Shown: positions 19,362-31,276, counted from the stretch's first letter. The stretch is 64,000 bases of DNA from Variovorax paradoxus (GCF_022009635.1 NZ_CP091716.1:7844745-7908744); one strand, 5' to 3'. Program-made: numbers and translations. Notes: a model not told the origin generated them from the letters alone.

Positions 19362-20807
19362 ATGCCCTCATCGCACATCGAGAGTCTTTCTGTCTTGGTC
19401 GGCGCCGCGAATTGCCTGGTCGAGGAAGAAAGCACGCACCCCTTCACGACCGACTACCGCGGCGTGTTCCACGGAAAGGCGCTCGCCGTCGTGCGTCCGG
19501 CCGATACGGCCGAAGTCAGCCGCGTGGTCGCGTACTGCCACGCCCACGCCATTCCGGTCGTGCCTCAGGGCGGCAACACCTCGTTGCTCGGAGGTTCGGT
19601 CCCGGACGGGGCCGGCAAAAGCATCGTGCTCAGCCTGTCACGCATGAACCGCATCCGCTCGGTGGATGCCGTGAACGACACCATGGTCGTCGAGGCCGGC
19701 GTGACTTTGCATCAGGCGCGGATGAAGGCCGAGGAGGTGCGCAAGCTCTTCCCCTTGCGCATCGGATCCGAAGGCAGCTGCCAGATCGGCGGAAACATCT
19801 CGACCAATGCAGGCGGTACAGCGGTCCTGCGATACGGCAACATGCGCGATCTCGTTCTCGGCATCGAGGCCGTGTTGCCCGACGGGAACGTCTGGCATGG
19901 GCTGCGCGCCCTGCGAAAAGACAACACCGGCTACGACCTGAAGCAGCTGTTCATCGGCGCCGAGGGCACGCTCGGCATCGTCACCGCCGCCGTCCTCAAG
20001 CTGATGCCCCAGCCGCGCTCCGTCTGCACCGCCTTCCTGGCGTTCGATACAACGGAGATCGCGCTTGGCTTCTTCATGGAATTGCGCAAGTGCATCGGTC
20101 AGGATGTGACTGCCTACGAACTGATTTCGCAGCCCGCGCTCGACCTGGTTCTGAACCATCTGCCCGATTCGCGAGCGCCTCTTTCCGTGTCCGCCGAGTG
20201 GTACGTGCTCGTCGAGATGGCCTCGGGTCGATCGCAAGAGGAACTCGAGAGCGATTTCTATGGCGCCGTGCAGGTCGGTCTGGAAAACGGCAGCGTCCGC
20301 GACGCGGCAGTGGCGGCAACGCAGGCGCACGCCGCCGATTTCTGGCGGATCCGGGAGGAAATATCGGATGCCCAGACGCGCGCAGGCGGAAGCGTTCGCT
20401 GCGACATCTCCGTGCCGCTTTCGAAGATGCCGGAGTTCATCGCACAAGCCTCGGCCGGCGTACTCGCCCTGGAGCCGCACACGCGCATGGTGGTCTACGG
20501 ACACGTTGGCGACGGCAACGTGCATTTCAACCCGCTGCGACCCGCCTGCGAAACGGCCGCTCGATACCTGGCCCGCGCCAGCCGGCCGATCACGCACATC
20601 GTGGACGAGATCGCCATGGCCATGAACGGTTCGATCTCCGCCGAGCACGGCGTCGGCGCGGCCAAGCGGGACGAGTTGCTGAGCGTGAAGTCTCGCGTCG
20701 AGCTCGAGATGGCATGGCGCATCAAGCGCGCCTTCGATCCCGGCAACCTGTTCAACCCGGGGAAGTTCCTTCCTCGACTGGATGCCATGAAAGAGGCCGC
20801 GCCTTGA
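19362..20807 (+). CDS. FAD-linked oxidase (GlcD/D-2-hydroxyacid dehydrogenase family)
   Basis: Intact 481-residue flavoprotein. The FAD_binding_4 domain shows VVPQGGNTSLLGGSVPD and GSCQIGGNISTNAGG. The FAD-oxidase C-terminal domain shows VYGHVGDGNVHFN and the usual SAEHGVGAAKRDEL near the end. The family oxidises D-2-hydroxyacids such as D-lactate, glycolate or D-2-hydroxyglutarate. It is followed 53 bases later by the aminotransferase gene. A short dyad GGATAT/ATATCC lies in the 92-bp gap to the divergent PucR gene. Confidence 0.9.
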   Translation: MPSSHIESLSVLVGAANCLVEEESTHPFTTDYRGVFHGKALAVVRPADTAEVSRVVAYCHAHAIPVVPQGGNTSLLGGSVPDGAGKSIVLSLSRMNRIRSVDAVNDTMVVEAGVTLHQARMKAEEVRKLFPLRIGSEGSCQIGGNISTNAGGTAVLRYGNMRDLVLGIEAVLPDGNVWHGLRALRKDNTGYDLKQLFIGAEGTLGIVTAAVLKLMPQPRSVCTAFLAFDTTEIALGFFMELRKCIGQDVTAYELISQPALDLVLNHLPDSRAPLSVSAEWYVLVEMASGRSQEELESDFYGAVQVGLENGSVRDAAVAATQAHAADFWRIREEISDAQTRAGGSVRCDISVPLSKMPEFIAQASAGVLALEPHTRMVVYGHVGDGNVHFNPLRPACETAARYLARASRPITHIVDEIAMAMNGSISAEHGVGAAKRDELLSVKSRVELEMAWRIKRAFDPGNLFNPGKFLPRLDAMKEAAP

Positions 20808-20860
20808 CCGCCATCGGCCCCGGCACCGCGATTTTCCAGACACTTTCAACGAGGACTTCC

Positions 20861-22014
20861 ATGCACATGTCAGACCATTTCGCCGAACTCACCGAGATCG
20901 ACCGTCGTCACTGGCTTCATCCCGTTGCCCCGCTGCGGCAGCACGAGAAGCGGGGCGCGACCATCTGGCAGGCGGCCGACCGCATTCATCTGATCGACGC
21001 CACCGGCCACCGGGTGCAGGATGCGTTCTCGGGCCTGTGGTGCGTCAACGTCGGCTACGGGCATGAATCGATCGTGCAGGCCGCCGCCGAGCAGATGCGC
21101 CGACTTCCGTATGCCACGGGCTACTTCCATTTCGCGAACGAGCAGGCCATCCGCCTTGCAGGCCGCCTGACGGCGCTGGCACCGGCGGGGCTGACCCATG
21201 TGCTTTTCGGCCAAGGCGGCTCCGACGCCATCGACACCGCCATCCGCGCCGTCCGCTATTACTTCAATGCGACCGGCAGACCGAACAAGAAGCACTTCAT
21301 CGGCCTGGAGCGCGGCTTTCACGGAAGCTCCGCGGTCGGCAGCGGGTTGACGGCGTTGCCGCTTTTTCACCGCTTCTTCGACGTGCCGGCGCCGCAGCAG
21401 CACCACATTCCTTCGCCCTACCCCTACCGGCACGCGGACGGGCCCGACCCGGCGGCGGTGCTCGCGAGCACGGTGCGCGCTGCGTGACAAGGTGGCCGCG
21501 CTCGGTGCCGACAACGTGGCGGCGTTCGTCTGCGAGCCGATACAGGGCTCCGGCGGTGTGATCATTCCGCCACCGGGCTTTCTGGCCGCCATGCGCAAGG
21601 CGTGCGACGAACTGGGAATCCTGCTGATCGTCGACGAGGTCATCACCGGCTTCGGCCGCACGGGGCCCATGTTCGCCTGCGCTTCCGAGGGTGTGACGCC
21701 GGACGTGCTCACGCTCGCCAAGGGGTTGACCGCCGGCTACGCGCCGATGAGCGCGACCCTGATCTCGCAGGAGCTCTACCAGGGCATCGCCGACGGTGGC
21801 AGCGACGGGACTGCGTTCGGCCATGGCCAGACCTATGCCGGCCACCCAGTCAGCGCCGCCGTGGCCAATGCGGTGCTCGACCTGTACACGGACGGCGGCC
21901 TGCTCGAAAACGGCCAGCGTGTCGGCCAGTATTTCGAAGCGAAGCTGAAAGATCTCGAGTCCCTGCCGTGCGTGGGCGAGGTCCGTGTGCGCGGCCTGCT
22001 CGGGGCCGTGGAAC
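20861..22014 (+). pseudogene. Class III aminotransferase, 3' end removed by an IS5-like insertion
   Basis: The N-terminal and central parts of an omega-amino-acid:pyruvate-type aminotransferase are clear: FSGLWCVNVGYGHE, LFGQGGSDAIDTAIR, FHGSSAVGSG, LLIVDEVITGFGRTG, and the PLP lysine in TLAKGLTAGYAP. The frame slips near 21,480 (probably a sequence error). The real lesion is at 22,014, where the reading ...VRGLLGAVE is cut by the IS end. About 60-80 C-terminal residues are missing and do not occur elsewhere in the window. Confidence 0.88.
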
Positions 22015-24246
<2,232 letters not shown>

Positions 24247-24262
24247 AAAAAGGAGGTTTTCA

Positions 24263-24628
24263 ATGAGCGCCTACACCGTGTCCCGGCTGGCCCTTGATGC
24301 CGGGGTGAGCGTGCATATCGTGCGCGACTACCTGCTGCGCGGATTGCTGCGTCCGGTGGCGTGCACCCCGGGCGGCTATGGCCTGTTCGATGATGCCGCC
24401 TTGCAACGGCTGTGCTTCGTGCGGGCGGCCTTCGAGGCGGGCATCGGCCTGGACGCGCTGGCGCGGCTGTGCCGGGCGCTGGATGCTGCGGACGGCGATG
24501 AAGCGGCCGCGCAGCTTGCCGTTCTGCGCCAGTTCGTCGAGCGTCGGCGCGAAGCGTTGGCCGATCTGGAGGTGCAGTTGGCCACCATGCCGACCGAGCC
24601 GGCACAGCACGCGGAGAGTCTGCCATGA
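24263..24628 (+). CDS. merD: MerD co-regulator (second copy)
   Basis: The 121-residue protein is MerD, a MerR-like protein that down-modulates the mer operon. The helix-turn-helix region is [20 protein letters not shown], and it lacks the MerR Hg-binding cysteines. It has a good AGGAGG ribosome site. It overlaps merE by four bases. In this copy there is no mer promoter upstream, so expression would depend on outside transcription. Confidence 0.92.
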   Translation: MSAYTVSRLALDAGVSVHIVRDYLLRGLLRPVACTPGGYGLFDDAALQRLCFVRAAFEAGIGLDALARLCRALDAADGDEAAAQLAVLRQFVERRREALADLEVQLATMPTEPAQHAESLP

Positions 24629-24861
24629 ACAGCCCCGAGCGCTTGCCGTCCGAGACGCACAAACCGATCACCGGCTACCTGTGGGGCGCGCTGGCCGTGC
24701 TCACCTGTCCCTGCCATTTGCCGATTCTCGCCATTGTGCTGGCCGGCACGACGGCCGGCGCGTTCATCGGAGAGTACTGGGGTATCGCAGCCCTCACGCT
24801 GACCGGTTTGTTCGTCCTGTCTGTGACACGACTGCTGCGGGCCTTCAAAGATCGATCATGA
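24625..24861 (+). CDS. merE: MerE mercury transporter (second copy)
   Basis: The 78-residue membrane protein has two hydrophobic helices. The cysteine pair is in [16 protein letters not shown]. MerE transports mercury(II) and methylmercury. It is identical to the copy at 52,464-52,700. Confidence 0.93.
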   Translation: MNSPERLPSETHKPITGYLWGALAVLTCPCHLPILAIVLAGTTAGAFIGEYWGIAALTLTGLFVLSVTRLLRAFKDRS

Positions 24862-24912
24862 GCGCTTCCCATTGAGACAAACCACGCTGTCGCTACGTTG
24901 CCTCATGCGGCA

Positions 24913-25523
24913 TCAAATTCGGCTGAGTAGCTTCTCGCCATCTGGACGTAGCTCACCCTTGGGTGAAACATGCCGATACAGGGTCTGCCGCGTGACGCCA
25001 AGTTCCTGGCACAGGTCGCCGACCTTGGTCTCTGGCTGACCCATTGCCGCCATCGCCAGCCGCAGCTTGGCGGCGGTCATCTTGAACGGCCGGCCGCCTT
25101 TCCGCCCGCGCGCGCCGAGGCTAGGCCGGCAATCGTGCGCTCCGCGATCAACTCGCGCTCGAACTCGGCCAGGGCGGCGAAGATGCCAAAGACCAGCTTG
25201 CCGGCGGCGGTCGTGGTGTCGATGGCCGCGCCGTGCCCGGTTAATACCTTCAAGCCGATGCCGCGCCCAGTCAGGTCGTGCACGGTGTTGATGAGATGTC
25301 GCAGGTCGCGTCCGAGCCGATCCAGTTTCCACACGACCAGTGTGTCGCCAGTTCGCAACGCCTTCAGGCAGCTCGTCAAGCCGGGCCGATCCTCGCGCAT
25401 GCCGGATGCCTGGTCCTCGTAAAGATGTACTGGATCGACCCCGGCGGCAATCAGCGCGTCGCGCTGCAAATCGGTAGCCTGGGAGCCGTCCGCCTTCGAT
25501 ACCCGCATGTAGCCTATCAGCAT
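24913..25523 (-). CDS. tniR: TniR serine resolvase (second copy, frameshifted)
   Basis: About 200 residues of the Tn5053/Tn402 resolvase. The catalytic serine is in MLIGYMRVSKADG and the arginines are in VWKLDRLGRDL. This copy lacks four bases near 25,112 (in an alternating GC run), which breaks the frame before the C-terminal helix-turn-helix (VGDLCQELGVTRQTLYRHV). The other copy at 51,803 has a different 2-base loss, so neither reads through here. Confidence 0.88.
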
Positions 25524-25541
25524 GTCGTACCTGTCACATAT

Positions 25542-25569
25542 ACGTTCGATTATGTGACAGTGTGCGCCG
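25542..25569. promoter_or_regulatory. tni res subsite (second copy)
   Basis: TGTCACATA at 25,542-25,550 and TATGTGACA at 25,561-25,569 form a perfect 9-bp dyad just upstream of tniR, the expected place for resolvase binding and for cointegrate resolution. Confidence 0.7.
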
Positions 25570-25583
25570 GAAAGTTAAGGTCG

Positions 25584-26599
25584 TCAAAATTTGTCACTTA
25601 ACCCGTCATTCTGTCTAAGACATGCAAAGGATCCGTCAGGCTCATAATGTGACAGAAATTCCGTGGCGATGCCTTCCTTCGCGAAGGTGGCGCGCAACTG
25701 TTCCAGGAAGCGGGGTCGCGCCGACCATAGGAAGCCAACGCGAACAGCGAGCGTGCCGTCTCGGGGTTGTGCCGCGCTTCAATGATGGCCTCGTCGATGG
25801 CCTGGACTGCACGCTGCCAGTGATTGATGGGTTCGGGCTTCGGCGCTTTCGTCGGCAGGCCACTGGTGAACCCTGTTTGGGGCTCGGACCAGAACAGCTT
25901 TGCCTGCTCGCCTGGCGGGCTTATGTACCTCACCTCAATCAAGCTGATTGCCGTTGCCGCCGCCTCCAGCATCTGCAACCGTACTGCCGGATTCAGGGTT
26001 TCATACGGTCGCCACAGACTTTGCCCAGCACGCAGCGGATGCCCGCAGCCTTCCCAGACTTGGCGGAGATACCCCGCGTAGGTTCCGCACGCCGAAAGCG
26101 GTGTGTTCAGCTCATCGAGCAGCGTGCGTAGCAGCCGAAACCACAATCCGGCATGGATGCGTCGGCGCGGCAGCTCCAGGTGACCGGTCGTCAGTGCCTG
26201 CCAGGTACGCTGGTCCATCGCCGCAATCGCGTCGCTGGCGGTGCGCGGTTCGGCGTCGGCGTTCTCCCAGCCTAGAAACCGCCCTGGCACGCCCCAATAG
26301 GATTCCAGCCGGCAGCCATGCAGCGGGCAGCTCAGCATCAGGGGCAGCTTCCACGCGAGCAGTACGGCTTGGTTCTCCGGATCGTTCAGGCATAGCGGAC
26401 AGGCGCGGTGTATCGGCTGGCTGGGCAGCCAGGCACGCCAGCTCGTGATGGATCGCGTCTTACGGCGGTGTGTCGGCAGCAACACCGAGCTGGAACGCAT
26501 AGGTCTCCAATGCATCTGGAATCTGATCATCAAGGCTGTCCAGTAGCCAAGGCACCCAGCCGGCAAAGCTCATGCAACGCAGCCGGTTCAGTTCGATGC
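25584..26599 (-). pseudogene. tniQ: tniQ', 5'-truncated by an IS5-like copy
   Basis: Most of TniQ is present: THRRKTRSITSWRAWLPSQ, CPLCLNDPENQAVLLAWKL with its zinc-type cysteines, CPLHGCRLESYWG, to the C-terminus near 25,584. About the first 65 residues are missing because the IS begins at 26,600. The frame also slips near 25,700. TniQ is a TnsD-like target-selection factor for Tn402-type transposition. Confidence 0.9.
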
Positions 26600-27710
26600 G
26601 GCGTTGGTGCATGGATACCGCTGGGACCGGGGTTACCCCAACCCGCAGGGGCTTAGACGGCAGCTGCTGAAGTGCGGACGGAGTTCGGGCGTCCAGCGCT
26701 CAGCATGCGGTTGAGCACCGCCACCGCAGCATTTGCCTCGGCCTGCTGGCCACGTGGATCACGGGCACGCAACTTTGGCCCGATGATGGCCTTGAAGCGA
26801 CCCATCGTGGTTTCCACCAGCGCACGTTTGCCGTAGCCATAGGCCTCTTGCCACTCCAGCCGTCCCAAGCTTTGAATCATCAACAGGTGGTTGTCGCGTG
26901 TGGTCGGCGCTGCCTCGAATTGCGCGCTGGGCTGGGCGGTAACGCGCGGTGGAATAATGACGTCGATTTGCGTATCGCGTTGGGCAATCCGCTCGTAGGT
27001 TGGCTCGCCGTCATAGGCGCCGTCGGCGGTAACAGAGGCGACTTCGTGCTCGATCTGATCAAGCAGTGGACCAACCTGAGATGGGTCATCGACATCCTGG
27101 CCAGTCAAGACCGACGCCTCGATGTGCCCCGTGCTGGCGTCCACTGCCAAGTGCAGCTTTCTCCAGCTACGCCGCGACTTTTGTCCGTGCTTTTTCTGCA
27201 GCCATTCGCCTGCGCCAAACAGCTTCAGCCCGGTGCTGTCGATCAACAAATGCAGCGGCCCGGCGGGCAGCGCGCACTGGCGTGGCAAAGCCTTGAGGGT
27301 CATGCTTCGGCGACTCAAGGTAGTGTGGTCGGGGGCCTTCAGATCAATCTCGAGAAGCTGGAAAATCGACCTCATCAAACCCTCGGTTTGTCGCAGGGCT
27401 TGGCCAAATACCAGGCGCAGCATCAGGCTGGTTTGGATGGCCTGATTCGAATAGATGGACTGCCCGCCTGGTGTGCTGCGCGCTTGGGCTGGCCAGAGTT
27501 GCATCGCCTGCGGGGTAACCCAGAACGTCAGGCTGCCACGGTTGCGAAGTCCCGATTCATATTCGGGCCAGTTACGCACGAAGTGCCGCATCTTCGGAAT
27601 ATGATGGCGGTGATCGGCGTTGAATTTGTTGGGCATGTGGCGGGAGGCGGTCTTTTTATCAGGGCCGCGAGCCTAACAGAACGCCTGCGCAGTATCCATG
27701 CACCAACGCC
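26600..27710 (-). mobile_element. IS5-like insertion sequence, copy 2 (inverted)
   Basis: Same element as 22,015-23,126, in opposite orientation, with ends GGCGTTGG at 26,600 and CCAACGCC at 27,710. The left flank is tniQ and the right flank is the DNA behind trfA. The five bases GATGC flank it on both sides, although the two flanks come from unrelated sequences. Confidence 0.9.
26653..27636 (-). CDS. IS5-family transposase (copy 2)
   Basis: Intact 327-residue protein identical to that at 22,089-23,072, with the same DDE motifs. The two copies face each other's opposite strand and bracket the 3.47 kb mer'-tni' segment like a composite element. Confidence 0.93.
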   Translation of the reverse strand: MPNKFNADHRHHIPKMRHFVRNWPEYESGLRNRGSLTFWVTPQAMQLWPAQARSTPGGQSIYSNQAIQTSLMLRLVFGQALRQTEGLMRSIFQLLEIDLKAPDHTTLSRRSMTLKALPRQCALPAGPLHLLIDSTGLKLFGAGEWLQKKHGQKSRRSWRKLHLAVDASTGHIEASVLTGQDVDDPSQVGPLLDQIEHEVASVTADGAYDGEPTYERIAQRDTQIDVIIPPRVTAQPSAQFEAAPTTRDNHLLMIQSLGRLEWQEAYGYGKRALVETTMGRFKAIIGPKLRARDPRGQQAEANAAVAVLNRMLSAGRPNSVRTSAAAV

Positions 27711-27780
27711 GATGCGAGATCCAGCGGCGGCCGTCATCGTTGGATGTGGCGATGGTCGACCGTGGCCAGGACGTGGCCAG

Positions 27781-27859
27781 CCTCGCCGGAAGTGACGATG
27801 CTGCAGCTCGACGTGCGCGAGCTGGTGCGCGGTACTGCCTCGCCGGAAGTGGCGATGCT
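27781..27859 (+). repeat. 22-bp direct repeat behind trfA
   Basis: The 22-mer CCTCGCCGGAAGTG[A/G]CGATGCT occurs at 27,781-27,802 and 27,838-27,859 with one mismatch. The segment 27,711-27,863 otherwise has no gene. No TrfA iterons of the known IncP form were recognised here. Related GCGATGCT-type pieces recur in inverse orientation at 43,656-43,776. Confidence 0.6.
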
Positions 27860-27863
27860 CGAG

Positions 27864-27891
27864 AAAAAAAGCCGCCTCGATCTCGGGCGGC
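27864..27891 (-). terminator. Rho-independent terminator of trfA
   Basis: On the minus strand the stem GCCGCC/GGCGGC around an eight-to-nine base loop is followed by seven T residues. It lies 20 bases downstream of the trfA stop. Confidence 0.8.
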
Positions 27892-27910
27892 TCCAGGGGG
27901 CAGGGGGCGA

Positions 27911-29126
27911 TCACCGCTTGCAATGCACCAGGTCGTCGTTCACCCACGCACTTTCGACCAGGCCGTTTTCGCGCAGCTCGTCGCACGCTTCGCCTACCTG
28001 CTCGCGCCACTTCTTCGGCCGGGTGGAATCCGAGCCGCACATCAGCCGGAACGTCTCCAGCTTGAGCGGGTACGGCTCCTTGTGGGTGGCGAAGTAGTCG
28101 AACATGCGCCGCGCGGTGGGCGACAGCTTGCGGTACTTCTCCCACACGAATTTCGTGTAGTGGTCGCCGGCGAACAGCACCACGATTTCGGCGTCGATCT
28201 CGACCTGGCAGCGCGACGTGCGCTTGCCGCGATCCAGGACGCGGAAGCGCCGGATCAGCGACACCGATTCGAGCCGGCCGATGCGTTGGGATGAGAACTG
28301 CATGGCCGACGCCTGGAGCCGCGTCAGGCATTCCTCGGCCCTTGTGTAGTACCGACCGTTGATTGACCAGTCCAAGTCCTGGCAAAGCTCGTAGAACGTG
28401 AAGGAAACCGGCTCTCCGAGCGCGGTGCGCTTCGCGTACTCCAGCACCTGGGCGAATACCAGCTCGTCGTCGTCGGCGCGCAGCTCGATCCCGGTGTAGG
28501 TGATCTCCACGTCTTTGTTGACGTGGTAGATCGACTGGCCTTGCAGCGCGGCGCGCGGCACCTTCTTGTTGCGGACGGTGAAGATCGCCGACCGCCCGAA
28601 GTCGTTGGGCAGTGCCCGCATGTGATCCGGCCAGGAGCCAGGTCGAACAGCGAGCTGCATGTCCTTGATCTGCTGCTTCGTGTGCTTGAGCAAGGCCGTC
28701 TGCTTGGCCTCGCTGACCTTCTCGGCCAGCTCACCGCCGGCCGTTCGCTTCTTGGTCGCCATCGCACTACTCCGTTTGTCCTGGGCCAGCGCGCCGATCT
28801 GCTCGGCCATCTTGTTCACGGCGGTGCGCGGTTCGGGCGGCAGGCCCATCGTGCGCGCAAGCTCGGCCGATTCCTGCGCCATGCGCTCGGATCGCTCGAC
28901 GGCGGCACTTGCGGCGTCGGTAGCTTCGGCGGCAAAGCCGCCTCGTTGTCGCCGGCCGTGGCCGGCAGCTCGAAGAGGAACCGGCGGGGCGGAAGGCCCC
29001 GCCGGCGCTGCCCGAGTCCCTGCGAGCGGCGGCGGTACGGGCGGCAAGGTCGGTGGCGTCGGCTTCGCTAAGCCCGCCCTCGATGAGCTTGCGCCTGTAT
29101 TCCTGCTCGTTGAACTCGTTCTGCAT
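27911..29126 (-). CDS. trfA: IncP-1 replication initiator TrfA (frameshifted)
   Basis: The product is the TrfA initiator, which binds oriV iterons and loads host helicase. The long form begins at 29,126 (MQNEFNEQEYRRKLIEGGLS). A frameshift lies near 29,000, after which SERMAQESAELARTMGL continues. The shorter form can start at 28,762 (MATKKRTAGGELAEKVSE). The core is very well conserved: FHVNKDV-like YHVNKDVEITYTG, FTFYELCQDLDWSINGRYYT, DRGKRTSRCQVEID, KFVWEKYRKLSPTARRMFDY, and the C-terminal WVNDDLVHCKR. Two compensating indels near 28,640 garble about ten residues. It is transcribed with ssb from the promoter at 29,545-29,573, under KorA and KorB control. Confidence 0.93.
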
Positions 29127-29171
29127 CTAATCTCCCTCTAGCATACTGCCCGGCCGTGGCCGGGCCTGGCC

Positions 29172-29513
29172 TTACTGGCCGCCGCCTGGCGCTTTGGTGT
29201 CCAGGTATTCGATTTCCTCGGCGATGAAATCGAACCCGTATTCGGTCTTGCCGTCCTTCTCGTACTTCGTCGGCTCGATGCGGCCCTGGACGAACACCTT
29301 GGAGCCTTTGCCCAGGTACTTGCCCGCGTTCTCGGCCAGGCCGCCGAACGACTTGATGCGGAAGAAGTCCGTCTGCTCCTGCTTCGCACCGGCTGCGTTG
29401 CGCCACACGCGATTGACAGCCAGGTCGAAAACGGCGCGGGCGCTGTTTTCGCTATGGCGAACGTCGGTATCGCGGGTAAGATTACCGATAAACTGGAACA
29501 GGTTGTGGCTCAT
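29172..29513 (-). CDS. ssb: Single-stranded DNA-binding protein of IncP-1
   Basis: Intact 113-residue SSB with an OB fold: NLFQFIGNLTRDTDVRH, FRIKSFGGLAENAGKYLGKG, and the C-terminal YLDTKAPGGGQ. It matches the length and order of the IncP ssb gene just upstream of trfA. It lacks the acidic DDDIPF-type tail, as other IncP SSBs do. Confidence 0.95.
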   Translation of the reverse strand: MSHNLFQFIGNLTRDTDVRHSENSARAVFDLAVNRVWRNAAGAKQEQTDFFRIKSFGGLAENAGKYLGKGSKVFVQGRIEPTKYEKDGKTEYGFDFIAEEIEYLDTKAPGGGQ

Positions 29514-29544
29514 TCGTCATGCTCCTTTCGCTAATGGAGTCGTC

Positions 29545-29573
29545 AGTTTAGCTAAACCTGCGTCCGTGGTCAA
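29545..29573 (-). promoter_or_regulatory. trfA/ssb promoter with KorA operator
   Basis: On the minus strand TTGACC (29,573-29,568) and TAAACT (29,550-29,545) are separated by 17 bases. The perfect palindrome GTTTAGCTAAAC at 29,546-29,557, the known KorA operator, overlaps the -10 box. This reproduces the layout of the IncP trfA promoter. Confidence 0.88.
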
Positions 29574-29577
29574 GAAC

Positions 29578-29590
29578 TTTAGCGGCTAAA
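29578..29590. promoter_or_regulatory. KorB operator (trfA-trbA intergenic)
   Basis: TTTAGCGGCTAAA is the consensus 13-bp KorB operator. It lies directly upstream of the trfA -35 box and in front of trbA. KorB is a ParB-family repressor and partition protein; its gene is not in this window. Confidence 0.9.
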
Positions 29591-29626
29591 ATTTTCTGCC
29601 GCCCGCACCGAGAAGGCATACGGGCC

Positions 29627-29989
29627 TTGTACAACTACATCTTCTTCACGAACGTGCTCCGGCTGCTCGATGAGCGGCACATGACGAAAAAGGAGCTATC
29701 GAACAGGTCGGGGGTTTCGATCTCCTTCCTGTCCGATCTCACTACTGGCAAAGCCAACCCCTCCCTAAAGGTGATGGAGGACATTGCGCAGGCCCTTGAA
29801 ACTCCCCTGCCGCTCCTGCTTGAATCGACCGACCTGGACAAAGAAGCCCTTGACACCCTGGCCGGCGGCAAGGCACCCCGAAGCCTGCCGCCAGGCTTCG
29901 AGCGCGTGGCGGCCGTGCTGCCAGAACACCAGGCGTTCATCGTCAAGAAGTGGGGCGAAGCGACAAGGAAGAAACTTAGAGGGAGTTGA
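29627..29989 (+). CDS. trbA: TrbA global regulator
   Basis: The 120-residue repressor starts with TTG and reads YNYIFFTNVLRLLDERHMTK. It has an XRE-like helix-turn-helix (LSNRSGVSISFLSDLTTG), and a KorA-like C-terminus (GFERVAAVLPEHQAFIVKKW) as in IncP TrbA. TrbA represses the trb promoter and other transfer promoters to coordinate vegetative and conjugative expression. The AGAAGG ribosome site lies ten bases before the TTG. Confidence 0.94.
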   Translation: MYNYIFFTNVLRLLDERHMTKKELSNRSGVSISFLSDLTTGKANPSLKVMEDIAQALETPLPLLLESTDLDKEALDTLAGGKAPRSLPPGFERVAAVLPEHQAFIVKKWGEATRKKLRGS

Positions 29990-30050
29990 CGCCAGGATGT
30001 GAGAAGGGAAGGGAAGCGGCGCGGAACTGAGCCACAAGAGCCAGCCAAGT

Positions 30051-30063
30051 TTTAGCCGCTAAA
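30051..30063. promoter_or_regulatory. KorB operator (trbA-trbB intergenic)
   Basis: TTTAGCCGCTAAA at this place is a second consensus KorB site, about 60 bases after the trbA stop. A GC-rich hairpin (CCGGGG/CCCCGG at about 30,069-30,090) follows and may terminate trbA transcription. The rest of the 309-bp gap holds the trbB promoter and no gene. Confidence 0.88.
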
Positions 30064-30234
30064 GCCCGCCGGGGTGGCTCAACCCCCGGACAACCCATAA
30101 CGCAAACGCCACGGGTTCGGCGCGAGGGCGCACGGAGCATGCGCCGCGTTGTCGCCTCTTTCGCCCCTGCAATCCGCGATGCAACGTCGCGGCCGAAGTC
30201 ACCCTTGTGCGCTTCGGTGTTGCGGTCGAAATTA

Positions 30235-30265
30235 GTTCGGTATATCGTATGAACCTGTGTAGAAT
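30235..30265 (+). promoter_or_regulatory. Probable trbB promoter and TrbA operator
   Basis: A dyad GTTC...GAAC at 30,235-30,254 encloses TATATCG, and a good -10 box TAGAAT lies at 30,260-30,265, 34 bases before the trbB ATG. In IncP plasmids TrbA represses trbB from this place. The exact -35 box is uncertain. Confidence 0.55.
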
Positions 30266-30298
30266 GCGCGAAACGCAACGGCATACAGGGCATACGGA

Positions 30299-31260
30299 AT
30301 GACCGACCAGAAACCAGAACACAACAGCATCAAGGAACGGGCGAAGAAGAAGCTCGAACGCGACATGGGGCCGGAGCTGCTGGCCGCCCTCAACGATCCC
30401 AAGACCGTTGAAATCATGCTCAACGCGGACGGCAAGCTCTGGCTCGAACGCCTGGGCGAGCCGATGAAGTGCATCGGCACGCTGCGCGTCGCGCAGGCGC
30501 AAGCCATCATCGAAACCATCGCGGGCTACCACGGCAAGGAAGTCACGCGCTCCAAGCCGATCCTGGAAGGCGAGCTGCCCCTTGATGGCAGTCGCTTCGC
30601 CGGCCAGCTCCCGCCGGTTGTGCCCGCACCCACCTTCGCCATTCGGAAGAAGGCCGTCGCCATCTTCACGCTCGATCAGTACGTCGAACGCGGAATCATG
30701 ACCGCGCCGCAGCGCAGGCATTGATTGCAGTGGTGCGCGCGCACCGGAACATCCTTGTGATCGGCGGCACCGGCTCGGGCAAGACCACGCTGGTGAACGC
30801 GATCATCAACGAGATGGTGATTCAAGACCCGACCGAGCGGGTTTTCATCATCGAGGACACCGGCGAAATCCAGTGCGCCGCCGAGAACTACGTCCAGTAC
30901 CACACCAGCATCGACGTGAACATGACGGCGCTGCTGAAAACCACCCTCCGCATGCGCCCCGACCGAATCCTGGTCGGCGAGGTGCGCGGCCCCGAAGCCC
31001 TTGATCTGTTGATGGCCTGGAACACCGGGCACGAAGGAGGTGCTGCAACCCTGCACGCAAACAACGCCAAAGCTGGATTGGATCGGCTCGCCATGCTCAT
31101 CAGCATGCACCCCGATTCCCCGAAACCCATTGAACCGCTTATCGGCGAGGCGGTTCACGTGGTTGTTCATATCGCCCGCGTCGAAGGCTCGCGGCGCATC
31201 CAGGAAATCTTGGAGGTTTCCGGGTTCGCCAACGGCCAGTACATCACCAAAACCCTCTGA
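30299..31260 (+). CDS. trbB: TrbB conjugative transfer ATPase (frameshifted)
   Basis: TrbB is a VirB11-type secretion ATPase of about 320 residues. The N-terminal half ends at a frameshift near 30,715; the second frame resumes ALIAVVRAHRNILVIGG. Walker A GGTGSGKTT is near residue 155, the Asp box is FIIEDTGEIQC, Walker B-like ILVGEVRGPEALDLL and the His box GHEGGAATLHANN are all present. It energises pilus assembly from the cytoplasmic face of the inner membrane. It is first gene of the trb operon. Confidence 0.93.
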
Positions 31261-31276
31261 CTAGGAGTTACGACCA

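Noticed and set aside
26595..27715. GATGC on both sides of the second IS copy taken as a target duplication
   Set aside because: The two flanks (tniQ and the trfA edge) are unrelated sequences, and the uninterrupted tniQ continues differently. It is probably chance or the trace of a rearrangement.
27711..27863. Direct repeats behind trfA considered as oriV iterons
   Set aside because: There are only two copies, and they do not resemble the known TGACA-type TrfA iterons.
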